Shown: positions 1 through 7,773 of the stretch, piece by piece
Position numbering within the stretch: the stretch's first letter is position 1
Layout: every line of letters begins with the position of its first letter
NCBI RefSeq assembly: GCF_004524775.2
Contig: NZ_CP119081.1
Span: forward strand, 744,001 to 808,000
Length of the DNA: 64,000 nucleotides
DNA from: Helcococcus ovis
GTDB taxonomy: Bacteria > Bacillota > Clostridia > Tissierellales > Peptoniphilaceae
Direction: 5' to 3'
The notes under the pieces: model-generated
What the model saw: only the letters and a program-made list of their open reading frames with translations
Databases searched by the model: none
What the model was told of the DNA's origin: nothing
Made by a program: the position numbers and the translations under genes

Positions 1-1
1 A

Positions 2-1468
2 ACTCATAACAAAATTGATTTCACTGGGGATTTTATTGGAGAATATATAGATAACAAAATTAAAAATATTAAATTAACTAATGAAAATGATGTTGATAAT
101 ATAATATCTAAAATAGATAAGGACAATTTTAAGATTATTGATAAGGATGTAAAGGAAAAAAGTAGAAAACCATACGAACCTTTTACTACATCAACATTAC
201 AACAAGAAGCATCTAAAAGAATATACTTTTCAACTTCAAAAACGATGTCTGTTGCACAACAACTATACGAAGGGATAAATGTTGGTGAAGGATCTGTTGG
301 ACTAATATCATATATGAGAACAGATTCTACAAGACTTTCAAATGGGATAATTGATGAAGCAATTTCATATATTAATGAAAATTATGGTAAAGAATATGCT
401 TCAAAAGGAAGGTCATATAATAAGAAGAAAAGTGGTTCACAGGATGCCCATGAAGCTGTAAGAGTTTCATCAATTTATAGGACACCTGAAAAAATAAGAG
501 ATTATTTAACTACTGATCAATATAAATTATATAGATTAATATGGGAAAGAACACTTGCATCACAAATGAAAGATAGTAAATATTTATCTACTAGATATGA
601 TTTTGAAAGCAATGGTATTTTATTTAGAGCAAATGGTTCGATAGTTACTTTTGATGGATTTTCAAAAGTTTGGACCATTGCTGATAAAAAAGTTGAGCTT
701 CCTAATTTTGAAATTGGAGATGTATTTTCAGCATCTAAAATTAATAAGGAAAAGCATTTTACAAAACCAAAGGCTAGATTTACAGAAGCTTCATTAGTGA
801 AGGAATTAGAAAAAAATGGTATTGGTAGACCTTCGACTTATTCATCAATAATTAAAAGTTTATTGAGTAGATATTATGTTGAATTTGAAGAAAAATCACT
901 AGTACCTACAGAAATAGGATTTACTGTTATTGAATTATTATTACAATATTTCAAGACGATAATAAATGAAGATTTTACAGCTGAGATGGAAAATAGTTTA
1001 GATAAAATTGAAGAATCAGATGTTGAATGGAGAAAATTAATTAAAGATTTTTATGATAAATTTGATGAACTGTTGAAAAAAGCTGAAAATTCAAGTAAAG
1101 ATTTTGAAATTAAAGATAAACCAACTGGAGAAAAATGTCCGGAATGTGGAGAAGACTTACTTTATAAAAAAGGAAGAAATGGAGATTTTATTGGTTGCTC
1201 TAATTTTCCTAAATGTACATTCACTAAAAACATTGTAAAAGAATTGGGTATAGTCTGTCCTAAATGTGGTGGAAAAATAATTGAAAAAATCTCAAAAAGA
1301 GGAAAAGTTTTTTATGGCTGTGAAAATTATCCTCAATGTGATTGGGCTTCTTGGGATAAACCAACAGGAGAAAAATGTGCAGAATGTGGTGATTTAATGG
1401 TTCATAGAAAAAATAGAAAAATGGATGCAATTATTTGCAATAATGAAAATTGTATAAGAAATAAATAA
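2..1468 (+). CDS. topA: DNA topoisomerase I, 3' part (5' end outside window)
   Basis: Type IA topoisomerase that relaxes negatively supercoiled DNA through a 5'-phosphotyrosine intermediate. The frame is open from base 2, so about 488 C-terminal residues are present and the TOPRIM domain lies upstream of the window. The motif SYMRTDSTRLS contains the catalytic tyrosine (codon at 311-313), and RPSTYSSII follows in the core domain. The C-terminus carries three C4 zinc-ribbon modules of the topoisomerase type (CPECG, CPKCG and CAECG starts, each closed by a second cysteine pair), which bind single-stranded DNA. The stop at 1468 is followed closely by the ccpA-like promoter. Identification is secure; only the missing N-terminus limits it. 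Confidence 0.97.
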   Translation, partial: THNKIDFTGDFIGEYIDNKIKNIKLTNENDVDNIISKIDKDNFKIIDKDVKEKSRKPYEPFTTSTLQQEASKRIYFSTSKTMSVAQQLYEGINVGEGSVGLISYMRTDSTRLSNGIIDEAISYINENYGKEYASKGRSYNKKKSGSQDAHEAVRVSSIYRTPEKIRDYLTTDQYKLYRLIWERTLASQMKDSKYLSTRYDFESNGILFRANGSIVTFDGFSKVWTIADKKVELPNFEIGDVFSASKINKEKHFTKPKARFTEASLVKELEKNGIGRPSTYSSIIKSLLSRYYVEFEEKSLVPTEIGFTVIELLLQYFKTIINEDFTAEMENSLDKIEESDVEWRKLIKDFYDKFDELLKKAENSSKDFEIKDKPTGEKCPECGEDLLYKKGRNGDFIGCSNFPKCTFTKNIVKELGIVCPKCGGKIIEKISKRGKVFYGCENYPQCDWASWDKPTGEKCAECGDLMVHRKNRKMDAIICNNENCIRNK

Positions 1469-1472
1469 AAAA

Positions 1473-1501
1473 TTGTATGAAAAGGTTTTTTGTGTTACAA
1501 T
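1473..1501 (+). promoter_or_regulatory. Sigma-A promoter for ccpA-ptsH
   Basis: TTGTAT (1473-1478), a 17-bp spacer and TACAAT (1496-1501), with TG one base before the -10 box (extended -10). It lies just after the topA stop and about 28 bp before the start of the LacI-family gene. Confidence 0.65.
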
Positions 1502-1528
1502 GTAGTAAAAGGATATAAGGAGGGTTTT

Positions 1529-2539
1529 ATGTCTAGAAAACCTACTATGGAGGATGTTAAAAATCTTGCGGGAGTTTCTATTTCTACAGTATCTAGAGTA
1601 ATCAATGGTACAAGAAAAGTTTCACCCGATAAAACTGAAGCGGTTAATAAAGCTATAGCAAAACTTGGTTATAAGCCAAATGAATTAGCTAGATCTCTAG
1701 TTATGAAAAGATCAAACACTCTTGGTATTATACTTGATGATATCGGGTATAGCTATATGGCACAATACTTAAGAGGTATTGATGAAATAGGTAAAATGTA
1801 CAAATATGATATACTTTTGTATTCTACATTTGGTAGTTTTGAAATTCAAAAGAAAGCTGTAGACTTCTTATCCTCGAAACAAGTTGAAGGAATTATTGTA
1901 ATATCTGAAAAAATAAATAATGAAATTTTATATTTAATAAAAGAACATGATATTCCATATATGTTATTAGATACTTTCTATAGTCCTGATGAATTTAAGA
2001 CTGTAAGTATAGACTTTAAGAAAGCAATGAGTGATATGACAGAATACATGATTGATAACGGTCATGAAAATATTGCATATTTAAGAGAAAAGACAGCATT
2101 TCATTCTTCAGAATCAAAAGAAAGTGGATATATTGAATCTACAGAAAAACATAAATTAGATAATTGGGTATTTGGTGTTAATGAAGATACGGTTGAAGCC
2201 GGGTATAAGTTTTTAGAAAAAAATTATAATAAGCTTAAGAAAAATGATATTACGGCAATAATTGCTGAAAGTGACAACCTAGCTGTTGGGTTAATGCACT
2301 ATTGCTATGATAATAATATAAATATTCCAGAAGATTTTTCAATATCAGGATTTGGAAATAGCGATATTTCTGAATTAATTAAACCATCATTAACGACAGT
2401 AAGGTTACCTTATTACGATATAGGTGCAATTGCTGTAAGAGTATTGGTTAAAATATTGAGAGATAAAGAAGAATTTAATGAATCAATTAATTTAAATCAT
2501 GAAATCATGAAGAGAGAAACTATCAAAAAAATTAAATAG
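1529..2539 (+). CDS. ccpA: LacI/GalR-family regulator, probable catabolite control protein A
   Basis: Transcription factor of 336 residues, the usual size for LacI/GalR proteins. The N-terminal helix-turn-helix reads TMEDVKNLAGVSISTVSRVI, followed by the hinge helix region (YKPNELARSL) and a periplasmic-binding-protein-like effector domain to the end. The ATG at 1529 is chosen because AAGGAGG lies just before it; an upstream in-frame ATG at 1490 overlaps the promoter. The gene directly precedes ptsH, whose product when phosphorylated on Ser46 is the corepressor of CcpA in Firmicutes. That linkage, not a diagnostic motif, supports the CcpA assignment. Another sugar-responsive LacI regulator is the alternative. 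Confidence 0.7.
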   Translation: MSRKPTMEDVKNLAGVSISTVSRVINGTRKVSPDKTEAVNKAIAKLGYKPNELARSLVMKRSNTLGIILDDIGYSYMAQYLRGIDEIGKMYKYDILLYSTFGSFEIQKKAVDFLSSKQVEGIIVISEKINNEILYLIKEHDIPYMLLDTFYSPDEFKTVSIDFKKAMSDMTEYMIDNGHENIAYLREKTAFHSSESKESGYIESTEKHKLDNWVFGVNEDTVEAGYKFLEKNYNKLKKNDITAIIAESDNLAVGLMHYCYDNNINIPEDFSISGFGNSDISELIKPSLTTVRLPYYDIGAIAVRVLVKILRDKEEFNESINLNHEIMKRETIKKIK

Positions 2540-2561
2540 AAAACAAATTTAGGAGGAAAAT

Positions 2562-2822
2562 ATGGTAGAAAAGAAGATTGTTGTAGTAAATGAAACAGGG
2601 TTACACGCAAGACCGGCAGCAGCTTTGGTACAATTTGTAAAAAATATTGAAGGAACAGTTGAACTTGTAAAAGATGGAAAGGTGGCAAATGCTAAGAGTA
2701 TATTTAGTGTAATGTCATTAGGTATTTCTAAGGATACAGAAATATTAGTTAGAGTAACAGGGGAAAATGAAGAAGAAAATTGTGATAAAGTTGTTGAATT
2801 TATTGGTAGTTTAACAGACTAA
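2562..2822 (+). CDS. ptsH: Phosphocarrier protein HPr
   Basis: Small cytosolic phosphocarrier of the sugar phosphotransferase system, 86 residues as expected. His15 in TGLHARPA is the residue phosphorylated by Enzyme I. Ser46 in AKSIFSVMSLG is the regulatory site for HPr kinase, showing the Gram-positive type that acts with CcpA. AGGAGG precedes the ATG. It lies 22 bp after the ccpA-like gene with no promoter visible between, so both are probably on one transcript. A terminator hairpin sits between it and ptsI. Confidence 0.97.
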   Translation: MVEKKIVVVNETGLHARPAAALVQFVKNIEGTVELVKDGKVANAKSIFSVMSLGISKDTEILVRVTGENEEENCDKVVEFIGSLTD

Positions 2823-2830
2823 TTGCATAA

Positions 2831-2865
2831 AAAAGAGATGCCTTGTGTATCTCTTTTATTTTTAT
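2831..2865 (+). terminator. Intrinsic terminator between ptsH and ptsI
   Basis: Perfect 9-bp stem AAAAGAGAT (2831-2839) / ATCTCTTTT (2849-2857) with a 9-nt loop, followed by ATTTTTAT. It should reduce read-through into ptsI and make HPr more abundant than Enzyme I. Confidence 0.75.
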
Positions 2866-2886
2866 GAAAATTGATTGGAGATTATT

Positions 2887-4593
2887 ATGAAATATAAAGG
2901 AATTGCGGCATCTGATGGCGTTGCCATGGGAAAAGTGTACTTATTTGAAAAAATTAATCTTGAAATAAGCAAACATACCATAGAAAAGGATAAAGTTGAA
3001 GAAGAAATTGAAAAAGTTCAAAAGGCTATAAATGATTATGTATATGAACTAGAAAATAGAGAAGTTTCTAGTCAGGCAGCAAAAGAAGTTAGGGATGCAC
3101 ATATTGAGCTTGCATCGGATCCGGCGTTAATTGATACAACTTCTGATAAAATTAGAGGTGAATTGATTAATTCAGAATATGCTTTAGATTCAACCATAAA
3201 AGAGATGGTTATGGTATTTGAAATGATGGATGATGCCTATTTAAAAGAAAGGGCTGCGGACTATAGAGATCTTGGAGAAAATGTAATGTATAAATTAAAA
3301 GGTGTAAAACCTAATACATTACAAGTTTTAGATGATGATTATATAATTGTTTCTAAAGAATTAACACCTACTGATACGTCTACAATGGATAAAGATCATG
3401 TATTAGGGTTGGCAATGGATTTAGGTGGTAAAACAAGCCATTCTTCAATAATTGCTCAAACTTTAGGTATACCTGCAATAGTAGGGATGAAAGATATAAC
3501 TTCAAAATTAAAAAATGATCAATTTATAATTTTAGATGCTATTGAAGGTACAATAATTGTAGATCCTGATGAAGAAACGGTAAATGCTTATAAGAAGAAA
3601 TTTGAAATAATTAAAGAAGATAAAGCAATAGCTGAAAAATATAAATTTGCTGAAGCTAAGACAACTGATGGAAAAGAATTAGAAGTTGTATGTAACATTG
3701 GTGGATTAGAAGATTTAAAAACTGGTCTAAAACATGGTGCTAGAGGAGTTGGTTTATTTAGAACAGAATTTTTATATATGGAATCAGATGAATTTCCATC
3801 AGAAGAAAAACAATTTGAAGTATATAAAGAAGCTGCAGAAAAATTAGAAGGAATGCCTTTAATTATTAGAACATTAGATATTGGTGGAGATAAAGGATTA
3901 AGTTATTTTGAATTTCCAAAAGAAGAAAATCCATTTTTAGGATGGAGAGCTCTTAGAGTGCAATTTGATAAAGTGGACATAATGAGAGATCAGTTAAGGG
4001 CTATTTTAAGGTCAAGTGCATATGGAAATGTTAAGATTTTATTACCTATGGTTATAAGTGTTGCTGAAATTAAAAAAGTTCAAGAATATATTGAAACATA
4101 TAAACAAGAATTAAAATTAGAAGGTAAAAAATATGATGAAGATATCCAAGTTGGTATCATGGTAGAAACACCTGCATCTGTATTTATGGCAAGAGATTTG
4201 ATTAAGTATTGTGACTTCTTTAGTATAGGTACAAATGACTTAACACAATATATTTTAGCGGCAGACAGGGGAAATGAAAAGATTTCACATTTATATGATT
4301 ATTTTAATCCAGCTGTATTAAGAGCTATAAAACAAGTTATTGATGCTTCACATGAAGAAGGAAAGTGGACTGGTATGTGTGGGTCAATGTCTTCAGATAG
4401 TTTAGCTACTTATTTATTATTAGGTATGGGATTAGATGAATTTTCTGTTGTAAGTGCTAAAATTGGTAAATTAAAGAGCATAATTAATAATACTAATTTA
4501 GCTGAAGCTGAAAAATTTGTTCAAAAAGTATTATCACTGGATAATATTAATGAAATTAGAGCTTTACTAAAGGATAAAGTTGAAGAATTTTAA
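2887..4593 (+). CDS. ptsI: PTS Enzyme I (phosphoenolpyruvate-protein phosphotransferase)
   Basis: Transfers phosphate from phosphoenolpyruvate to HPr as the first step of PTS sugar uptake. The 568-residue length is normal. His185 in GGKTSHSSI is the phosphorylated histidine. The PEP-binding TIM barrel shows GARGVGLFRTEFLYM, IGTNDLTQY and the C-terminal MCGSM active-site cysteine. The ATG at 2887 has GGAG six bases upstream; a TTG at 2875 overlaps that site and is rejected. It follows ptsH across a terminator, and no separate promoter is obvious in the 64-bp gap, so read-through is likely. Confidence 0.97.
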   Translation: MKYKGIAASDGVAMGKVYLFEKINLEISKHTIEKDKVEEEIEKVQKAINDYVYELENREVSSQAAKEVRDAHIELASDPALIDTTSDKIRGELINSEYALDSTIKEMVMVFEMMDDAYLKERAADYRDLGENVMYKLKGVKPNTLQVLDDDYIIVSKELTPTDTSTMDKDHVLGLAMDLGGKTSHSSIIAQTLGIPAIVGMKDITSKLKNDQFIILDAIEGTIIVDPDEETVNAYKKKFEIIKEDKAIAEKYKFAEAKTTDGKELEVVCNIGGLEDLKTGLKHGARGVGLFRTEFLYMESDEFPSEEKQFEVYKEAAEKLEGMPLIIRTLDIGGDKGLSYFEFPKEENPFLGWRALRVQFDKVDIMRDQLRAILRSSAYGNVKILLPMVISVAEIKKVQEYIETYKQELKLEGKKYDEDIQVGIMVETPASVFMARDLIKYCDFFSIGTNDLTQYILAADRGNEKISHLYDYFNPAVLRAIKQVIDASHEEGKWTGMCGSMSSDSLATYLLLGMGLDEFSVVSAKIGKLKSIINNTNLAEAEKFVQKVLSLDNINEIRALLKDKVEEF

Positions 4594-4602
4594 TTAATAT
4601 AA

Positions 4603-4650
4603 AAAGGTATTGTGATTAAACTTTATTAGTTTATAACAATACCTTTATCT
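4603..4650. terminator. Bidirectional terminator between ptsI and the Fur-family gene
   Basis: Perfect 11-bp stem AAAGGTATTGT (4603-4613) / ACAATACCTTT (4636-4646) between convergent genes, with A-rich sequence on the left and T-rich sequence on the right, so it can serve both strands. Confidence 0.8.
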
Positions 4651-4653
4651 ATT

Positions 4654-5055
4654 TTATTTTATATTTTTTTGACAATCTTCACATATACCTGAAAATTCAA
4701 AATTATGAGATGTAATTTTAAATCCTGTATTTTTTTCTAATTCCTTTTCAATTTTGTGAATAGGGCAGTCATCAATAATTATAGTTTTTTTACAGTTTGT
4801 ACAAATTAATTGATGTTTGTGATGACTTGAATTAAGTTGGTAGTAGGAAATATTGTCCATACCGACTGATTTCAATACTAATCCTGCCTCTAAAAAAGTA
4901 GATAAATTTCTATATATAGAAGAGATTTTAATCTTTTCATCTTTTAAATTTTCATAAATTTGTTCAGCACTTAATGGCGAATTTTTTTCTAGTAATTCTA
5001 ATATTGTTAATCTCGTTTTAGTTGACTTTAAGCCATGATTTTTTAAAATATCCAT
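4654..5055 (-). CDS. Fur/Zur/PerR-family metal-responsive repressor
   Basis: Protein of 133 residues with the Fur-family layout: an N-terminal winged helix (LKSTKTRLTILELLEKNSPLS, SSIYRNLSTFLEAGLV) and a C-terminal dimerisation domain with metal ligands (SSHHKHQLIC). Two CxxC pairs, CTNC and CEDC, form the structural zinc site. GAGGTGG precedes the ATG on the minus strand. It is divergent from a zinc-type ABC importer and shares its control region, which suggests a zinc repressor (Zur). The operator between them fits the Fur-type consensus better than the Zur one, so the metal is not settled by sequence. Confidence 0.88.
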   Translation of the reverse strand: MDILKNHGLKSTKTRLTILELLEKNSPLSAEQIYENLKDEKIKISSIYRNLSTFLEAGLVLKSVGMDNISYYQLNSSHHKHQLICTNCKKTIIIDDCPIHKIEKELEKNTGFKITSHNFEFSGICEDCQKNIK

Positions 5056-5072
5056 TTGACCACCTCATATTG

Positions 5073-5100
5073 ATTATACTATATATTTGACATTTTTCAA
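5073..5100 (-). promoter_or_regulatory. Promoter of the Fur-family gene
   Basis: On the minus strand TTGAAA (5100-5095), 16 bp, TATAAT (5078-5073). Its -35 region overlaps the divergent promoter of the importer, so a single bound repressor could affect both. Confidence 0.5.
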
Positions 5101-5114
5101 TTATGAGTTATAAT
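5087..5114 (+). promoter_or_regulatory. Promoter of the zinc importer operon
   Basis: TTGACA (5087-5092), 16 bp, TATAAT (5109-5114): both hexamers match the sigma-A consensus exactly. The Fur-type box starts five bases downstream. Confidence 0.75.
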
Positions 5115-5119
5115 TTTAA

Positions 5120-5134
5120 TGATAATAATTCTCA
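5120..5134. promoter_or_regulatory. Fur-family 7-1-7 operator
   Basis: TGATAATAATTCTCA matches the 7-1-7 Fur-type box TGATAATnATTATCA at all but one position. It lies directly after the -10 box of the importer promoter, where a bound repressor would block initiation. Confidence 0.65.
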
Positions 5135-5157
5135 TTTAATTAGTGAAGGAGTATAAT

Positions 5158-6087
5158 ATGAAAAAAGTAATTTTAGGATTAGTTCTAGTATTTTCAATTA
5201 TTTTAGTAGGTTGTGCTGGGAATAATAAAAATACATCTGGAGAAAAAAAGTTAAAAGTAGTAGCCTCATTTTTTCCTCCATATGATTTAGCTAAAAAAAT
5301 TGGTGGAGATAAAATAAAATTAAGAAATTTAACTCAAACAGGGGACGCACATTCTTATGAACCAAATATACAGGATATGCAAGATATACATAATTCCGAC
5401 TTATTGATAATAAATGGTGCAGGATTTGAAGGATGGGCAGACCAAGTTATAGAAAGTCAAAGTGATTTAAAAGTTTTAAATTTATCAAAAGGTATGGAAT
5501 TAATTAAAGTTTCAGATGTGGATTCAAAATCGAAAAACGAAAATGATAATAAAGTTGATTATGATCCGCATACTTGGATGAATCCTAGTTATACAATTAA
5601 AATGTTGAAAAAAATTAAAGATAAATTTGTAGAATTAGATCCTAAAAATAAAGATTTTTATGAAAATAACTATAAAAAATATAATGAAGAATTTTTAAAA
5701 TTAATAAAAGAACATGATGAATTATTGGCTAAATATAAAGGAAAATCTTTTGTAGCACCTCACGCTGCGTTTAATTATGTTACCGGAGGGGTATTAAATC
5801 AAGTAGCTATTGAAGGAATTAATTCTGTATCTGAACCAAATGCAGCAAGATTGAAAGAAATAGTTGAAGAAATGAAAAAAAATAATATTAGTACTGTATT
5901 TTACGAATATAAAAAGAGTGATAAAATTGCAAAAGCTATTGCTAATGAAATCGGTGGAGATGTTAAACCTATATCCACTTTAGAAGTAATAACACAGCAA
6001 GATATAGATAATGGAGATGATTATATTAGCTTAATGAAGATGAATTATAAAAATTTAGCAGATTCATTTGAAAAACAAAAAAACTGA
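5158..6087 (+). CDS. znuA: Zinc-type ABC transporter substrate-binding lipoprotein
   Basis: Cluster A-I metal-binding lipoprotein of 309 residues that captures the metal outside the membrane and delivers it to the permease. The N-terminus is a lipoprotein signal peptide with lipobox LVGC. Predicted ligands are the histidines in GDAHSYEP, DPHTWMNP and VAPHAAFNYV. A histidine in the third site is typical of zinc proteins, while manganese proteins have glutamate there. The usual His/Asp-rich metal loop is very short. The ATG at 5158 has GAAGGAG seven bases upstream; a GTG at 5143 is part of that site. First gene of a three-gene operon behind a Fur-type box. Confidence 0.88.
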   Translation: MKKVILGLVLVFSIILVGCAGNNKNTSGEKKLKVVASFFPPYDLAKKIGGDKIKLRNLTQTGDAHSYEPNIQDMQDIHNSDLLIINGAGFEGWADQVIESQSDLKVLNLSKGMELIKVSDVDSKSKNENDNKVDYDPHTWMNPSYTIKMLKKIKDKFVELDPKNKDFYENNYKKYNEEFLKLIKEHDELLAKYKGKSFVAPHAAFNYVTGGVLNQVAIEGINSVSEPNAARLKEIVEEMKKNNISTVFYEYKKSDKIAKAIANEIGGDVKPISTLEVITQQDIDNGDDYISLMKMNYKNLADSFEKQKN

Positions 6088-6107
6088 TTATATAAATGAA
6101 GGTAAAT

Positions 6108-6776
6108 ATGAATATAATAGAAATAAAAGATTTAAGTTTCAGTTATGAGAAAACTGAAGTTTTAAGCAATATAAATTTTAATATTAAGGAAAATGAATTT
6201 ATATGTTTAATGGGAAATAATGGTAGTGGTAAATCTACTTTATTGAAAATTTTAATTGGTGAACTAAAAAATTATACAGGGAGTATTAAAATATTCAACA
6301 AAGAATTAAACACATTTAATGAATGGAGCAAAATTGGATATGTCCCTCAAGTTGACAGAAATAATATAACAAATTTTCCAATCTCTGTTAGAGAGATGAT
6401 TTTATTAAATTTTTATTATGATTTTAATTTATTCAATTTACCAAAGAAAAGACATTTGAAATTAGTTGAGGAAGTATTACATTCATTTAAAATTGAACAT
6501 TTGGCTGATAAAAATTTTAATGAATTAAGTGGTGGTCAAAAGCAAAGAGTAATGATTGCAAAAGCAATGGTACACAGTCCGGAATTATTAATTTTTGACG
6601 AACCTACTGTAGGGGTAGATGCGGAAAGTAAGAAAGTATTTTATGAATTAATAGATCATTTGCATAAATTTCATAATATTACAATAATATTAGTAACACA
6701 TGAGTTAGATTTTTCAGATAAATTAATTGATAGAAAACTTATATTAAAAGAGAAAGAGATTAAAGAATATGTTTAG
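6108..6776 (+). CDS. znuC: Metal ABC transporter ATP-binding protein
   Basis: ATPase subunit of 222 residues that drives the zinc-type importer. Walker A GNNGSGKST, signature LSGGQKQR, Walker B LLIFDEPT and the H-loop in LVTHE are intact. The ATG at 6108 is preferred because AAGG sits five bases before it; the ATG at 6096 has no clear site. It follows the binding protein by 20 bp and overlaps the permease gene by 8 bp, so the three genes are translated from one message. Confidence 0.92.
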   Translation: MNIIEIKDLSFSYEKTEVLSNINFNIKENEFICLMGNNGSGKSTLLKILIGELKNYTGSIKIFNKELNTFNEWSKIGYVPQVDRNNITNFPISVREMILLNFYYDFNLFNLPKKRHLKLVEEVLHSFKIEHLADKNFNELSGGQKQRVMIAKAMVHSPELLIFDEPTVGVDAESKKVFYELIDHLHKFHNITIILVTHELDFSDKLIDRKLILKEKEIKEYV

Positions 6777-7569
6777 TTATGTATTTATGCAAAGAGCATT
6801 TATAGTTGGTTTTTTTATATCTATAATAATACCCCTTATTGGGACGGTAGTTGTAAACAGAAAAACATCAACAATTGGTGATGCATTATCACATACTACT
6901 CTTAGTGGATTATTTTTAGGTATATTACTAGGTTTTAACCCTATAATCGGAGGTATAGTAATAAGTGTATTAGCTGCATTTTCAATAGAAGCACTTAGAA
7001 ATAAATTTCCAAAAAATGGAGATATGGCTACAGCTATTATTATGAGTTGTGGTATTGGATTGGCATCTATATTGTCAGATTTTATAGTTGCAGCACAAAA
7101 TTTTGAGTCATTTTTATTTGGCTCAATAATAGCAATAACAATTTCTGACATTTTAATTATATTTTCAGTTTCGATTATTGTAATTGCTATATTTATTTAT
7201 ACCTATTATGGTTTGATGTTTATTTCTGTTGACCCGACGAGTGCTAGATTATCCGGAGTTAAAGTTAAACAAAATAATTATTTATTTACTTTATTATTAG
7301 CGGTTACAATAGCTCTTTCTGCAAGAATAGCCGGGATTTTAATTATTTCATCACTAATGGTTTTACCTGTTGCAACAGCGATGTTAATTGCTAAAAATTA
7401 CAAGCAAACGGTAGTAATTTCAATTTTATTAGGCATGGTTTATTTTTTCTTAGGATTGACAGGAGCTTTTTATTTAAAACTTAAACCGGGTGGTTCAATA
7501 ATTATGACATCAGTTATAGGATTGATACTTGTAATTATTTATAAATACATTTTAACTAAAAATGAATAG
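6769..7569 (+). CDS. znuB: Metal ABC transporter permease (ABC-3 family)
   Basis: Hydrophobic membrane protein of 266 residues with about eight predicted transmembrane segments, belonging to the ABC-3 family of Zn/Mn/Fe permeases. Conserved features include the segment RKTSTIGDALSHTTLSG and the loop SVDPTSARLSGVK, which contacts the ATPase. It overlaps the ATPase gene by 8 bp. It ends the operon; a hairpin follows its stop codon. Confidence 0.92.
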   Translation: MFSYVFMQRAFIVGFFISIIIPLIGTVVVNRKTSTIGDALSHTTLSGLFLGILLGFNPIIGGIVISVLAAFSIEALRNKFPKNGDMATAIIMSCGIGLASILSDFIVAAQNFESFLFGSIIAITISDILIIFSVSIIVIAIFIYTYYGLMFISVDPTSARLSGVKVKQNNYLFTLLLAVTIALSARIAGILIISSLMVLPVATAMLIAKNYKQTVVISILLGMVYFFLGLTGAFYLKLKPGGSIIMTSVIGLILVIIYKYILTKNE

Positions 7570-7575
7570 TATTTT

Positions 7576-7622
7576 AAGGAGTATTTACAAAATTATTTTT
7601 GTAAGTGCTCCTTATTTAATTT
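7576..7622 (+). terminator. Terminator of the zinc importer operon
   Basis: AAGGAG (7576-7581) pairs with CTCCTT (7608-7613), with an inner TTACAAAA/TTTTTGTAA arm, followed by ATTTAATTTT. Confidence 0.65.
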
Positions 7623-7711
7623 TATATATAAATAAAGGAAGTGTGATTAAAAGATAATGAAAATTTTACTAAGATTTTATTTTTAATATATTTATAATGT
7701 TAAAATATTAT

Positions 7712-7740
7712 TTGTATGGAATATATTTTATTGATAAAAT
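7712..7740 (+). promoter_or_regulatory. Promoter of the large surface nuclease gene
   Basis: TTGTAT (7712-7717), 17 bp, TAAAAT (7735-7740), with an extended -10 TG at 7732-7733. GGGAGG at 7762-7767 is the ribosome binding site. Confidence 0.55.
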
Positions 7741-7773
7741 ATAAGTGGAAAATATATTTTTGGGAGGACACCA

